Part shown: piece by piece, positions 1 to 8,730 of the stretch | Position numbering within the stretch: the first letter of the stretch is position 1 | Layout: each line of letters begins with the position of its first letter | Source: Actinoplanes aureus | GTDB taxonomy: Bacteria; Actinomycetota; Actinomycetes; Mycobacteriales; Micromonosporaceae | NCBI RefSeq assembly: GCF_015704865.1 | Contig: NZ_JADQTO010000020.1 | Span: 121,059-185,058, forward strand | Length of the DNA stretch: 64,000 nucleotides | Direction: 5' to 3' | Made by a program: the position numbers and the translations under genes | Notes under the pieces: model-generated | Database searches by the model: none | What the model saw: the letters and a program-made list of their open reading frames with translations, nothing else | Told to the model about the DNA's origin: nothing

Positions 1-876
1 CAGCGCCGACCAGACGCCGGTGGCCGGGGCCACGCTCCCGCCGTACGGATAAGTGCGGCCCCAGTTGCCGATCTGCCCGCCGTCGGCGCCGCCGAGCATC
101 GGGTTGATCAGCTGGTCGCCCGCCGTGAGCCACGGTGCGGTGGCCAGGATGGCCGAGTCCGGCAGCCGCCGCCATGAGCCGGCCGTGAGGTCCAGCGCCG
201 CGGCCCGGGTGATCGACGGCTTCTCGGCACCGGGGTTCGCGACCAGCTCGTGGTCGAACAGCACGAGCTCGCTGCCGGTCCAGGCCATCGTCCGCTCGTA
301 CGCGGCGCTCAGTGGATCGGCCGGCAGCGCGGCCCACGTCGCGGTCCGGGGATCGAAGAGGTAGTCCTTGCCCTGGCGGTTCTCCTCGCTGCCCAGGTAC
401 GCCACGAGCCGGTCGCCCGCGGCAAGCAGCCGGTAGTCGCCGTCGATCGGCACGGGCACCCGTGTCCACTCGTCGTGATCGACCCGGTAGACGAGAAGTT
501 CCTCTCCCGCCGCGTCCGGCAGGATGTATGCCGCCGAGCCGAGGACCACACCCTGCCCGTACATCAGTGGCACGGGCGAGTCGGCGATCTCGCGCCAGCG
601 GTTCGTCGCCGGGTCGAAGGCCGCCCCGTCGGCGAGCGGCGTGGAGTCCCCGGGGCAGTCGGCCGAGGGCGGGCAGGGCGGTGCGTCGCTGCCGCCGAGG
701 AACAGCACCTCGCGTCCGGTCCACAGCCCCAGCGCCGCCTCGCGCGGGCTCAGCGGCGAGGCCGGGAGAGCCGACCACCCGGACGGGCTCTGGGCCACCG
801 GTTCGACGTTCGGCCCGCACCCCGCGAGTACGCCCCAGAGTCCCGCCACCAGCACTGCCGTCGCACCGCGTCTCAT
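1..876 (-). CDS. Kelch-like lipoprotein, partial (C-terminus outside window)
   Basis: The reading frame runs off the left edge, so only the N-terminal 290 or so residues are seen. It opens with a short basic stretch, a hydrophobic segment and a lipobox (GVLAGC), so export and lipid anchoring are likely. Downstream are spaced motifs such as FDPATNRW and LFDPRTATWAALP, typical of kelch or galactose-oxidase-like beta-propeller blades. The start at 876 places the lipoprotein leader at the very N-terminus. An in-frame ATG at 912 lies two bases after the stop of the upstream membrane gene and would suit translational coupling. Ligand and function are unknown. Confidence 0.65.
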   Translation of the reverse strand, partial: MRRGATAVLVAGLWGVLAGCGPNVEPVAQSPSGWSALPASPLSPREAALGLWTGREVLFLGGSDAPPCPPSADCPGDSTPLADGAAFDPATNRWREIADSPVPLMYGQGVVLGSAAYILPDAAGEELLVYRVDHDEWTRVPVPIDGDYRLLAAGDRLVAYLGSEENRQGKDYLFDPRTATWAALPADPLSAAYERTMAWTGSELVLFDHELVANPGAEKPSITRAAALDLTAGSWRRLPDSAILATAPWLTAGDQLINPMLGGADGGQIGNWGRTYPYGGSVAPATGVWSAL

Positions 877-914
877 CGCGGTTGGACTGCCGGGCGCCCG
901 CCAGGGTTCCATGG

Positions 915-1961
915 TCAAAGCATTTCGCCGTCGTCAGCACCGGCCAGCCGGTACGCCCCGACCACCAGCACCAGTGCCACCACGACGACCGTCACGTCAC
1001 TGACGAGCGCCATCAGCGCCGACGTCGGCACGTAGGCCGGGGCCAGGCCGGCTCCGGCCGCAGCGGCGACCAGGCCCGCGGACCAGCCGGTCACCACGTG
1101 ACGCTGCGTCCAACCGGAGCGCCGGGACCAGATCCACACCAGCGCCACGACTGACCCGGCGGCCAGGACCCGCGCGGCGACTCCGGGCCATCCGGGGACG
1201 AACCACAGGCTCAGGTGGACCGCGAGCACGAGCAGCCCGAACAGCAGCGGATGGGGGACGTGGCCCGCGTGAGGCCGCCGCACGCGCCGCCACCGTGGCA
1301 GCATCGCGGCGCCGACCAGCACGACAATCACCGCTATCGCGAGCCCTGCCTGAGCAGGGGCGAGCATGAAGCCCTTTCGCCCGTCCTCCTGATCCGAGAA
1401 GATCATCAGGCTGCCGAGCAGGTACAGCGCGCCGATGCCCAGCAGACCGGGCCGGCCCAGCCATGGACGCTTGCGGTACGGCGGCCGCAGGGCCGTCTCG
1501 ACCAGCACGATCGGTGCGCAGATGCTCAGCAGAACGTGGTTGCCGATGTAGGTGATGGCCTGCTCGGCACTGAACCCGAACGCCGGAACCAGGGTCGCGG
1601 TCGAGGTTTGTGCCAGGTCGGCGTACTCGGTGTCGTCGAGGAAGCCGGGGTTGAACAAAGCCTGGTCGACCAGGGCGGCCTGTATGACGCCGAACGCGCC
1701 GGCCAGCAGCACCATCGCCGGCCAGCCCCCGCCGGTACGGCGTGCGACCTCGCGGATGAGCACCGCGGCGCCGCCGTACAGCGGCCCCAGGAAAAGGATC
1801 ACCACCGGGTAGTCACTGACGGCGAAGCCGCCCCAGGAGCACTCGGCGGCCCACGGAGCAAGCACCAGCAGTGCGACCACCGGCACCCAGCCACGCCGGC
1901 GACGGCGCGGCTCGGCCGGTCGCCCGGCTCTGTCCGGTCCTACTACGTCCGCACTGTCCAT
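915..1961 (-). CDS. Polytopic membrane protein of unknown function
   Basis: This 348-residue protein has about ten hydrophobic segments separated by short arginine-rich loops, so it is an integral membrane protein. I recognise no transporter or enzyme motif. The start at 1961 is preferred over the ATG at 1967 because the purine-rich GAAAGGA just upstream is correctly spaced only for 1961. It is transcribed away from rhaB across a 145-base divergent gap, and its stop nearly touches the kelch-like lipoprotein gene, so the two probably form an operon. It could be a small-solute permease, but nothing specific shows this. Confidence 0.7.
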   Translation of the reverse strand: MDSADVVGPDRAGRPAEPRRRRRGWVPVVALLVLAPWAAECSWGGFAVSDYPVVILFLGPLYGGAAVLIREVARRTGGGWPAMVLLAGAFGVIQAALVDQALFNPGFLDDTEYADLAQTSTATLVPAFGFSAEQAITYIGNHVLLSICAPIVLVETALRPPYRKRPWLGRPGLLGIGALYLLGSLMIFSDQEDGRKGFMLAPAQAGLAIAVIVVLVGAAMLPRWRRVRRPHAGHVPHPLLFGLLVLAVHLSLWFVPGWPGVAARVLAAGSVVALVWIWSRRSGWTQRHVVTGWSAGLVAAAAGAGLAPAYVPTSALMALVSDVTVVVVALVLVVGAYRLAGADDGEML

Positions 1962-2106
1962 GGTCATCCTTTCGCGGAACGGCGCGGGCGTCGCCCGCCC
2001 ACCGAGCCTGGCGTGCTGGGTTCGGCGGCCGCCGCTGCCTTCGGGCCATTCCTCGACGACCAAAGTCGATGACCGAAGTCGCAACTGTTGGGAATAACAT
2101 CGGTAC

Positions 2107-3549
2107 GTGCCGACTTTTGTCGCCGTCGACCTGGGTGCCGAGAGCGGCCGGGTGGTGCGCGGATCGCTGCGGGACGGCCGGCTCGCGGTCGATGAGGTGC
2201 ACCGGTTCGTCAACCGTCCGGTCGCGTTGCCGGACGGCTTGCATTGGGATGTGCTGGCGCTGTTCGCCGACCTGTCGGCGGGGATCGCCGCGGCTGCCGC
2301 CGACGGGCCGATCAGCGGGGTCGGCATCGACGCGTGGGGCAACGACTTCGCGTTGCTGGACCGGGCCGGAGGCCTGATCGGCAATCCCTGGCACTACCGC
2401 GACCAGCGGACCCGGTCGAGCCTGGACCTCATCGCGGCCCGGGTCGGCGCCGGGGAGATCTACCGGACCACCGGCACGGCTCCGTTGCCGATCAACACGG
2501 CCAGCCAGCTGGTCGCGATGGAGGACTCCGCGCAGCTCGAGGCCGCCGAGCGGCTGGTGCTGCTGCCCGACCTGTTCGGATACTGGCTGACCGGGCAGGC
2601 GGTGACCGAGCAGACCATCGCCAGCACCAGCCAGCTGCTGGACGTGGAGACCCGGACCTGGGCGACCGGCGTCATCGACAAGCTCGGCATCCCGCGGCGG
2701 CTGTTCGACTACGACGTGGTGCCGCCGGGCATCGCTGTGGGCCGGTTGCGCGAGCATCCGGAGGTGCCGTTGTGGACGGTCGCCGGGCACGACACGGCCT
2801 CGGCCGTCGCCGCCGTGCCGGCCGGCGCGGCGCCATCCGGCTTCCTCTCCTCGGGTACGTGGTCGCTGGTCGGTCTGGAGCTGGACGCGCCGGTGCTGAC
2901 CGACGAGGCCAGGCTGTCCGGGTTCTCCAACGAGGCCGGGGTGGACGGCACGATCCGGTTTCTGCGCAACGGGACCGGGCTGTGGCTGCTGCAACGCTGC
3001 CGGGCCGCCTGGCGTTCAGCGTCATACGCTGACCTGGTAGCCGCCGCCGAGCAGGCACCCGGCTTCCAGGGCCTGGTCGACCCGGACGATCCCGCGTTCG
3101 TCAGCCCGCGTGACATGCCGGCGCAGCTGGTGGCGGCGTGCCGCCGAAACGGGCAGCCGGTCCCCGCCGATCGTGCCGCCGTCGTGCGCTGCGTCCTGGA
3201 CAGCCTGGCCTGCCGGCACCGCTGGAGCCTGGAGCGGGCCGAGCAACTGGCCGGCCGGCGAGCCGACGTCCTGCACATCGTCGGCGGCGGCGCCGCCAAC
3301 TCGCTGCTCTGCCGGCTGACCGCCGACCTGACGGGCCGTCCGGTGCTCGCCGGACCGGTCGAGGCGACCGCCGTGGGCAACCTGCTGGTGCAGGCCCGGG
3401 CGGCCGGCGAGGTGGGCTCGCTGACGGAGATCCGGGAGGTGGTGGCCCGCTCACTGCCGCCACGCCGGTACGATCCGCAGCCGACCGACCGCAGCGAGGA
3501 CGCCTACCGGCGTTTTTTGACACTGCTCGACAGCAGTGACAACTTCTGA
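2107..3549 (+). CDS. rhaB: L-rhamnulokinase (FGGY family)
   Basis: Cytosolic kinase that phosphorylates L-rhamnulose at O1 in rhamnose catabolism. The 480-residue length is normal for the family. Visible motifs are the N-terminal phosphate loop (AVDLGAESGR), GIDAWGNDFALLD, HYRDQRT, the catalytic-region AGHDTASAV, the second phosphate loop SSGTWSLVG, and a C-terminal adenosine motif (HIVGGGAANSLLCR). The start is GTG with no clear Shine-Dalgarno. A TAACAT -10-like hexamer at 2095-2100 ends six bases before the GTG, which suggests a leaderless transcript. A DeoR regulator follows 40 bases later. The isomerase and aldolase of the pathway are not in this window. Other FGGY substrates (fuculose, xylulose) are less likely given the motifs. 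Confidence 0.85.
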   Translation: MPTFVAVDLGAESGRVVRGSLRDGRLAVDEVHRFVNRPVALPDGLHWDVLALFADLSAGIAAAAADGPISGVGIDAWGNDFALLDRAGGLIGNPWHYRDQRTRSSLDLIAARVGAGEIYRTTGTAPLPINTASQLVAMEDSAQLEAAERLVLLPDLFGYWLTGQAVTEQTIASTSQLLDVETRTWATGVIDKLGIPRRLFDYDVVPPGIAVGRLREHPEVPLWTVAGHDTASAVAAVPAGAAPSGFLSSGTWSLVGLELDAPVLTDEARLSGFSNEAGVDGTIRFLRNGTGLWLLQRCRAAWRSASYADLVAAAEQAPGFQGLVDPDDPAFVSPRDMPAQLVAACRRNGQPVPADRAAVVRCVLDSLACRHRWSLERAEQLAGRRADVLHIVGGGAANSLLCRLTADLTGRPVLAGPVEATAVGNLLVQARAAGEVGSLTEIREVVARSLPPRRYDPQPTDRSEDAYRRFLTLLDSSDNF

Positions 3550-3589
3550 CATATTCTGGCGGCAGTCCTGGAAATCGGAGGTGTGATCC

Positions 3590-4363
3590 GTGCTGATCGC
3601 CGAGCGTCGCCGGCGCCTGCTGGCGCATGTCCGCGACCACGGTTACGTCTCGTTCCGGGATCTGGCCGAGGCGCTCGGCATCTCCGAGTCCACGGTCCGC
3701 CGGGACCTGCGCGCGATGGCGGCGGACGGCCTGCTCGCCCTGACCCGCGGCGGCGCCGGTCCACGGCACGGATCGTCGCCGGCCCGGTCCGTCCCACCGG
3801 CCGGGCCGAACGGCGCCGACCCGGTCTCCGGACCGCGTGAGGCCATCGCCGCACGGGCCGCCACGCTGGTCGCCGAGGGCAGCGCGGTGCTGCTCGGACC
3901 GGGTCGTACCACCACCGCGCTGGCCCGGTACCTGGCCGCCTTCGACCAACTGACGGTGGTCACCAACTCGATCTCGGTGACCAGCGCGCTGCTCGACGCG
4001 CCGCAGGTCGAGGTGGTGCTGATCGGCGGCGCCCTGCGCCGGTCGATCGGCGCCGCGGTGGGCCCGATCGCCGAGGCCGCGCTGACCGGCCTCCGTGGTG
4101 CCCAGGTCTTCCTGTCCGGCGAGGGCGTGACCCCCGAACGCGGCCTGACCACGCCGAACGTCTTCGCGGCGGCGACCGATCAGGCCCTGATGGCGGCCGG
4201 GCAGCAGGTGGTGGTGCTGGCCGATCACACCAAGCTCGGCCGCGAGACGATGTGCCAGACGGTGCCGCCGGAGCGCATCGACGTGCTGGTCACCGATCAG
4301 GCCGCCGACGATTACCTGGTGGACCGGCTCCGGGCGACGGGCATCGACATCCACGTGGCTTGA
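3590..4363 (+). CDS. DeoR-family transcriptional regulator
   Basis: A 257-residue regulator with an N-terminal DeoR winged helix (residues 3-55, including ISESTVRRDLRAM) and a C-terminal sugar-phosphate sensor domain (AVLLGPGRTTTALARYL, then NSISVTSAL). The start is GTG with a good GGAGGTG ribosome site at 3577-3583. It follows the rhamnulokinase and is probably co-transcribed with it, so rhamnulose-1-phosphate is a reasonable guess for the effector. The stop codon lies within the sequence that begins the IS200/IS605-like hairpin at 4364, so an old insertion may have trimmed the C-terminus. Confidence 0.85.
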   Translation: MLIAERRRRLLAHVRDHGYVSFRDLAEALGISESTVRRDLRAMAADGLLALTRGGAGPRHGSSPARSVPPAGPNGADPVSGPREAIAARAATLVAEGSAVLLGPGRTTTALARYLAAFDQLTVVTNSISVTSALLDAPQVEVVLIGGALRRSIGAAVGPIAEAALTGLRGAQVFLSGEGVTPERGLTTPNVFAAATDQALMAAGQQVVVLADHTKLGRETMCQTVPPERIDVLVTDQAADDYLVDRLRATGIDIHVA

Positions 4364-4368
4364 CATCC

Positions 4369-4390
4369 TCCTCGCCCGGAAGGACGAGGA
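4369..4390 (+). terminator. Hairpin after the DeoR gene, resembling an IS200/IS605-family end
   Basis: A nine-base stem (TCCTCGCCC with GGACGAGGA, one mismatch) closes a GGAA tetraloop six bases after the DeoR stop. It may terminate transcription. It also closely resembles the hairpin at the right end of actinobacterial IS200/IS605 (tnpB-type) elements, including the preceding TTGACATCC, and an IS200 transposase relic lies 1.1 kb away. Confidence 0.5.
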
Positions 4391-4439
4391 CTCCCTCCAC
4401 GCTGCGCGTGGACCGCGCGGCGTCCGGATGGGTTCCTGC

Positions 4440-4610
4440 TTCGCCGCGACCGGGCCAGCGCCTACGCTGACGGAGCCTGCACCGGAGCACCGGACGCGAT
4501 GCGGGTCGCGGGCCGGTTCCATCTGTGGCAGAACCTCGCCAAGGCCGTCGAACGGTGCGTCGCCCGGCACAAAGCTGCTGGCCGGAACCCGTTGCCGCGC
4601 CGGCTACGAC
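4440..4610 (+). pseudogene. ISL3-family transposase fragment
   Basis: The plus strand encodes a run beginning RDRASAYADGA and continuing RVAGRFHLWQNLAKAVER then CVARH. This matches the conserved DDE-region segment of ISL3-family transposases. Only about 55 residues remain, with no start and no flanking domains, and the frame degenerates into the end of the convergent methyltransferase gene. It is a decayed insertion-sequence relic. Confidence 0.6.
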
Positions 4611-4628
4611 CTGGTCCGCAAGCGGGTC

Positions 4629-5384
4629 CTACTCGCGGGTTGAGGAGCCCTCCCGGCGCAGCACCAGCAGGTCCAGGGCGTCGATCACGGGCCCGGTGTC
4701 GGTCAGCGCGGCGTGGCGCAGGCGCTCTACACCGGCGGCGTATTCCTCATCGGTGATCAGCTGCAGCGGGGTGTGTGCCTCGCGGCGCAGCGCGGCCGCT
4801 GCCTGGCGTAGTGATACGGCGGTGATTTGTGGGACCTGTTCCAGGCTGACGGTGGCGAATCCCTCGCCGGCGAAGGCGGCTTCGACCTGGCCGACGGTGG
4901 GATAAGTGTCCAGAACTCGGATCGCCTCCGGGAAGTAGCGAAACAGGCTGATCGCCTCGTGCCGGCCGGCGAACGCGGACCGGATCAGCACCAGCGCGGC
5001 GGGCCGTAGGACGCGCCGTAGTTCGCCTGCTGCGGCGCTCAGGTCGGGGATGTGGTGGATGACGGTGGACATCCATGCGGCGTCGACACTCGCGTCGGGC
5101 AGCGGGATGTCGGCGGCGTCACCAGCGACCACGGGCTGGTAGACGGACCGTTCACGCATTGCTGCCGAGGGCTCGACGGCGGTCACGTCGATACCCGGGA
5201 ACCAGGCGGAGAACGCTCGGGACCAGCTGCCCGTGCCGGCGCCCAGGTCAAGCAGCCGCATGCCCGGCTGAGGATCGAGGAGCCGTATCATGGCGGCCCG
5301 CCACTGGTCAGCTCCGGCGTCACCGAGGTGCCGCGTCGATGCGAACGCTGCCGCGTCGGTGTGGTCGTATGCGATCCGGGCCAT
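4629..5384 (-). CDS. Class I SAM-dependent methyltransferase
   Basis: A 251-residue Rossmann-type methyltransferase. Motif I (LLDLGAGTGSW) lies near residue 45, an acidic ribose-binding position follows (VTAVEPSAAM), then GDAADIPLPDASVDAAW and the post-motif helix STVIHHIPDLSAAAGELRRVLRP, the layout of UbiE/Methyltransf_11 enzymes. The substrate cannot be told. The ATG at 5384 is chosen because the family alignment begins there; the frame stays open further upstream but that part is not methyltransferase-like and has no clear ribosome site. It sits between ISL3 and IS200 relics, so it may be a passenger or a survivor of local rearrangement. Confidence 0.75.
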   Translation of the reverse strand: MARIAYDHTDAAAFASTRHLGDAGADQWRAAMIRLLDPQPGMRLLDLGAGTGSWSRAFSAWFPGIDVTAVEPSAAMRERSVYQPVVAGDAADIPLPDASVDAAWMSTVIHHIPDLSAAAGELRRVLRPAALVLIRSAFAGRHEAISLFRYFPEAIRVLDTYPTVGQVEAAFAGEGFATVSLEQVPQITAVSLRQAAAALRREAHTPLQLITDEEYAAGVERLRHAALTDTGPVIDALDLLVLRREGSSTRE

Positions 5385-5499
5385 GCTGACGAGCCAACTG
5401 GCTCTGCGTGACGGAGACAAGAAAAGATACCGCGATTCACATCCGCCAGGTTCGAGCCGACGAACCACGAGATTAGACACACTTCCTGTGCCAGAACCA

Positions 5500-5604
5500 C
5501 AAACTCGCGAACGAAGCCACGTGCGCCGACTTCAAGGCCGAACCGGCCGGATTCAACGGCGCGAACAACCACGTCCACCTGCTGGTCGACCAGCCGCCCT
5601 TAGG
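5500..5604 (+). pseudogene. IS200/IS605-family TnpA (Y1 HUH) transposase fragment
   Basis: The plus strand encodes CADFKAEPAGFNGANNHVHL followed by LVDQPP, which matches the catalytic HUH region of IS200 TnpA. The two metal-binding histidines are at 5570-5578 (HVH). The N-terminal half and the C-terminal helix with the active tyrosine are missing, and the fragment overlaps the end of the receiver gene. It is an inactive relic. Confidence 0.65.
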
Positions 5605-5980
5605 CGGGTCGCGGTCGCCGGTGCATCAATGCACCTTGTACGGCGTCTCGCAGCTCCGAGGGCTGGAACGGCTTGTGCACGATTCGGTCGCCGTCTTGGA
5701 GCGTTTCGGCGGCCTGCTCGGACGTGATTGAACCGCTGGCCATGACGACAGGGATGTTTGCCGTATCTGGCGTCGTGAGTAGTTCGGCGCGTGCTTGCAG
5801 GCCAGTCATCCCTGGCATCTCGTTGTCGGTCACGACTGCGTCCGGGTGCTGGGACCGGACCTCAGTGACCAGCTCGTGGCCGTCGCAGCACAGGCCGACC
5901 GTGTGGCCGGCGCGCGTCAGGACTCTCTCCACCACGCTGCGGACGCTGGGGTCGTCGTCCGCCGCCACAACATGACTCAT
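5600..5980 (-). CDS. Single-domain response regulator (receiver)
   Basis: A 126-residue CheY-like receiver with no output domain. The acidic pocket (DDD near residues 8-10), phosphoacceptor Asp52 (VTDNEMPGM), the switch residue in MASGS and the conserved lysine in HKPFQ are all present. A GGAAGG site precedes the ATG. It lies 111 bases downstream of the hybrid histidine kinase on the same strand, so it is the likely phosphotransfer partner, but partnership is inferred only from adjacency. Confidence 0.85.
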   Translation of the reverse strand: MSHVVAADDDPSVRSVVERVLTRAGHTVGLCCDGHELVTEVRSQHPDAVVTDNEMPGMTGLQARAELLTTPDTANIPVVMASGSITSEQAAETLQDGDRIVHKPFQPSELRDAVQGALMHRRPRPA

Positions 5981-6091
5981 TGGTACGCCTACCTTCCGCG
6001 TTGTTCTGCTTCGAGTGTTGGAGGTGCCGCTGGAGCGGGTTGTCAGGTGTGTCGCATGAGTCGGATCGCCGGTGCTTTGTAGCGAACGCGG

Positions 6092-8062
6092 CTATTGCTG
6101 AACGTGGGACGGGCTCTTTTCGCGCGTCGCTGCGAGCTTGTGGAGCAGATCGGCGGCGGTAAAGGGTTTCTCGAGGAAGGCGATGTCCTCGTCGAGGATG
6201 TGGGTGGTGCCGAGCAGGCCGTTGCTGTAGCCGGACATGTAGAGCACCGGAAGGTCCGGTTGGCGTTCGAGCAGCAGCTCCGCCAGGCGCCGTCCGGAAG
6301 ACCCCGGCATGATCACGTCGGTGAGCAAGGCGTCGCAGCCGTGTTGTCCGTACAGGTCCAACGCCTCGGTCGCGTTGGCGGCGGTGAGCACGTGGTAGCC
6401 GCCGTTGGTGAGAATGCGGGCGATCACGCGGGCGAGCGCTGGCTCGTCCTCGACGACAAGCACGGTGCTGCCGTCGCCTCGCGGTGGCGCCTGACCGGAC
6501 ACCGGCGGGGAGGTAGCCGTGTCGGCCGCAGTGGTCACCAGCGGAAGGTAGATCCGGAAGGTCGTGCCTATGCCCAGCTCCGAGTACACGTTGACGCTGC
6601 CTCCGGCTTCGGTCACGATGCCGTAGACGGTGGCCAGGCCCAGCCCAGTGCCTCGGCCCTGGGGCTTAGTGGTGTAGAACGGCTCGAAGATCCGCGCTGC
6701 GGTCTCCGGCGACATGCCCTCACCGGTGTCGCTGACCAGCAGGCGAGCGTAGGTCCCAGCGGGCAGGGGCGGTTGCATATTGACCTCGTTGCCGTCCAGG
6801 GCGGCGCAGTTGGCCTCCAGGACCAGCGTGCCGCCCTCGGGCATCGCGTCGCGGGCGTTGATCGCCAGGTTCAACAGCACCTGTTGGAGTTGGCCGGGAT
6901 CGGCGTGCACGGTCAGGGGCTGAGGCGAGGGCACCGCGATCAGATTGATGTGCTCCCCGATAGTGCGCTCCAACATCATCTGCACTTCAGTGACCGCCGC
7001 GTTGAGATCCACATCCTGCGGTTGAATGGCCTCCGCACGGGTGAAGGTGAGCAACTGCCGGGTCAGGTTGGTCGCCCGCTCCACCGCCGTACGTACCTGG
7101 GTCAGGTCGGCCTGCACATCCGGCTGGTCGGCGGTCTCCTCCACCACGAAATCGGTGTAGTTGGCGATGATCGCCAGGATGTTGTTGAAGTCGTGCGCGA
7201 CGCCGCCGGCCAGCTTGCCGAGGCTCTCCATGCGCTGTGCCTGGTTGCTGCGCTCCTCGATGGCACGCTGTCGTTCGGCGGCCTCCTTCGCCGCGGTGAC
7301 GTCACGGGCGACGGCCGAGGCGCCGATGACGGCGCCCGCCTGGTCGTGGATCGGCGTGATCGTCAGCGCGACGTCGACAAGTGTCCCGTCCTTACACAAC
7401 CGCCGCGTCTCGTAGGCCATGCCACGCTCACCCTGCCTGATCCGGGCGAGCACGTCCGCCTGCTGGCCCGAGCCCGTCTCGTCGGCCAGCATGGCGGCGG
7501 GCTGGCCGAGCACTTCCTCGGCCGTGTACCCGAACAGGCGTTCAGCACCGCCGTTCCACGCCGTGATGAGCCCTTCCGGGGTAACTCCCACGACGGCGTC
7601 GTCGGTGTGCTCGACTACGGTCGCCAGAGTGGCCCGATGGGCCTCTGCCGCATCACGGGCGGCTCGTTCACGAGCGTCGGCTTCGTCCAGGCGGTGCTGA
7701 CCCCACGGGTCCACGTAAATGGCGCCTTTGCCGAGCAGGACGCCATATCCTCGGCGTAGCGTCCAGTAGTAGACACCCACAGCGGCGGTGAACAGGTCCC
7801 ACAGCGCGGAGGTCCACGGCCATCCGGTGCCGTCCATGTGCATCTGGTGGGCGGCCGGGACCTGCATGACGGTCCGGTAAGCCATCACCGCATGCAGGCC
7901 GTGACCGACCGCGCAGCTGAAGAAGATCAACGCCGTGGCGGTGGCGAGCCGGTTGGTGCGCAGTTGTCCAGCGCGCGCTACCGGTACCACGATCGCCACC
8001 ATGATCGCCGCATAGGCAACCATGATCACCAGATTGCCCAATAAGAAGATCTGGTCCGGCAT
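6092..8062 (-). CDS. Membrane hybrid sensor histidine kinase (PAS-HisKA-HATPase-REC)
   Basis: A 656-residue protein. Residues 5-60 and 85-102 are hydrophobic helices, a PAS domain spans about 145-260 (AWNGGAERLFGYTAEEVLG), HisKA carries His290 (GGVAHDFNNILA), HATPase has NLAINARDAM, SDTGEGM and GRGTGLGLATVYG, and a C-terminal receiver has Asp582 (LLTDVIMPG) and the EKPF lysine. The layout matches PAS hybrid kinases with an HDFNN H-box. The start at 8062 is chosen because TGAGGAAC sits just upstream; a TTG at 8080 would overlap the previous gene. It follows the ATPase-STAS gene by five bases in one operon. Confidence 0.9.
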   Translation of the reverse strand: MPDQIFLLGNLVIMVAYAAIMVAIVVPVARAGQLRTNRLATATALIFFSCAVGHGLHAVMAYRTVMQVPAAHQMHMDGTGWPWTSALWDLFTAAVGVYYWTLRRGYGVLLGKGAIYVDPWGQHRLDEADARERAARDAAEAHRATLATVVEHTDDAVVGVTPEGLITAWNGGAERLFGYTAEEVLGQPAAMLADETGSGQQADVLARIRQGERGMAYETRRLCKDGTLVDVALTITPIHDQAGAVIGASAVARDVTAAKEAAERQRAIEERSNQAQRMESLGKLAGGVAHDFNNILAIIANYTDFVVEETADQPDVQADLTQVRTAVERATNLTRQLLTFTRAEAIQPQDVDLNAAVTEVQMMLERTIGEHINLIAVPSPQPLTVHADPGQLQQVLLNLAINARDAMPEGGTLVLEANCAALDGNEVNMQPPLPAGTYARLLVSDTGEGMSPETAARIFEPFYTTKPQGRGTGLGLATVYGIVTEAGGSVNVYSELGIGTTFRIYLPLVTTAADTATSPPVSGQAPPRGDGSTVLVVEDEPALARVIARILTNGGYHVLTAANATEALDLYGQHGCDALLTDVIMPGSSGRRLAELLLERQPDLPVLYMSGYSNGLLGTTHILDEDIAFLEKPFTAADLLHKLAATREKSPSHVQQ

Positions 8063-8067
8063 GTTCC

Positions 8068-8730
8068 TCAGTTCGGACAACCGTCCTGCAACCTGAGCGA
8101 GCCGAGCGAGTCACAGGTCACGTTTGCCCCCACCTGACGGGTGGCGTTGGCGACGGCGAAGCGGTATCCAGCCGCGCCGGCGGCCTGGTGCGTCTTGATC
8201 AGAGTGTTGATGATCGTCGAGTCGATGAAGGTCACCGCGCTCAGATCCAGCACAACGCTCGGAGCCTGGCCGAGCGCGTCCGCCAGCAGCTCGTGCAGGT
8301 CGTCGACGTCGGTCATATCGAGTTCGCCGTGCAGTGCGACGACACAGCGGTTCTCGTCATGATGGCTGCGGTGGCCCGAGGTGGGATATCGCTTCTCAGG
8401 GCGCGCCTCCTTGGCGGGAGTGTCGTTGCGGTTGGTGTACGGGCGGGCACCGGAAACCGCGTCGATGCCGGCCGGCACCGCCGAAGCCAGGCACATGATC
8501 ACACTCGCGCCGACGCCACTCGGTCCGGCGTTGATCGTCAGCCCAGCGGTGAGTTGTTGGGCCAGCCATAGCCCTCGCCCGCCGGGCGTGTCACCGGCAG
8601 GCAGGCGTGGATGCGGCATGCCGGTCCCGCCGCCCTCATCTCGCACCTCGCAGGAGAGGGTGTCAGCGTGGCGACGCAACTCAATACCGGGATCCACGGG
8701 TGGCGGCTCAGAACCCGGCTCGGTGGTCAT
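8068..8730 (-). CDS. Truncated RsbW-like ATPase fused to a STAS (anti-anti-sigma) domain
   Basis: The 220-residue protein has two parts. Residues 15-75 resemble the C-terminal half of an RsbW/SpoIIAB-type ATPase: CEVRDEGGG (G1-like), GGRGLWLAQQL (G2-like) and GVGASVIM. The upstream helix with the N-box (ELVTNA-type) is absent, so ATP binding is doubtful. Residues 110-215 are a STAS domain with VVLDLSAVTFIDST, where the serine is the usual phosphorylation site. The ATG overlaps the stop of the small HTH gene as ATGA, so the genes are translationally coupled. It probably takes part in partner switching with an anti-sigma or kinase factor. Confidence 0.7.
   Translation of the reverse strand: MTTEPGSEPPPVDPGIELRRHADTLSCEVRDEGGGTGMPHPRLPAGDTPGGRGLWLAQQLTAGLTINAGPSGVGASVIMCLASAVPAGIDAVSGARPYTNRNDTPAKEARPEKRYPTSGHRSHHDENRCVVALHGELDMTDVDDLHELLADALGQAPSVVLDLSAVTFIDSTIINTLIKTHQAAGAAGYRFAVANATRQVGANVTCDSLGSLRLQDGCPN

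Noticed and set aside
2101..2384. N-terminal extension of the membrane protein across the rhaB start
   Set aside because: The extension overlaps rhaB antisense and has non-membrane, low-complexity composition. The GAAAGGA site supports the start at 1961.
4428..4756. A complete gene for the ISL3-like segment
   Set aside because: Only about 55 residues resemble the transposase and the remaining frame overlaps the methyltransferase gene antisense.
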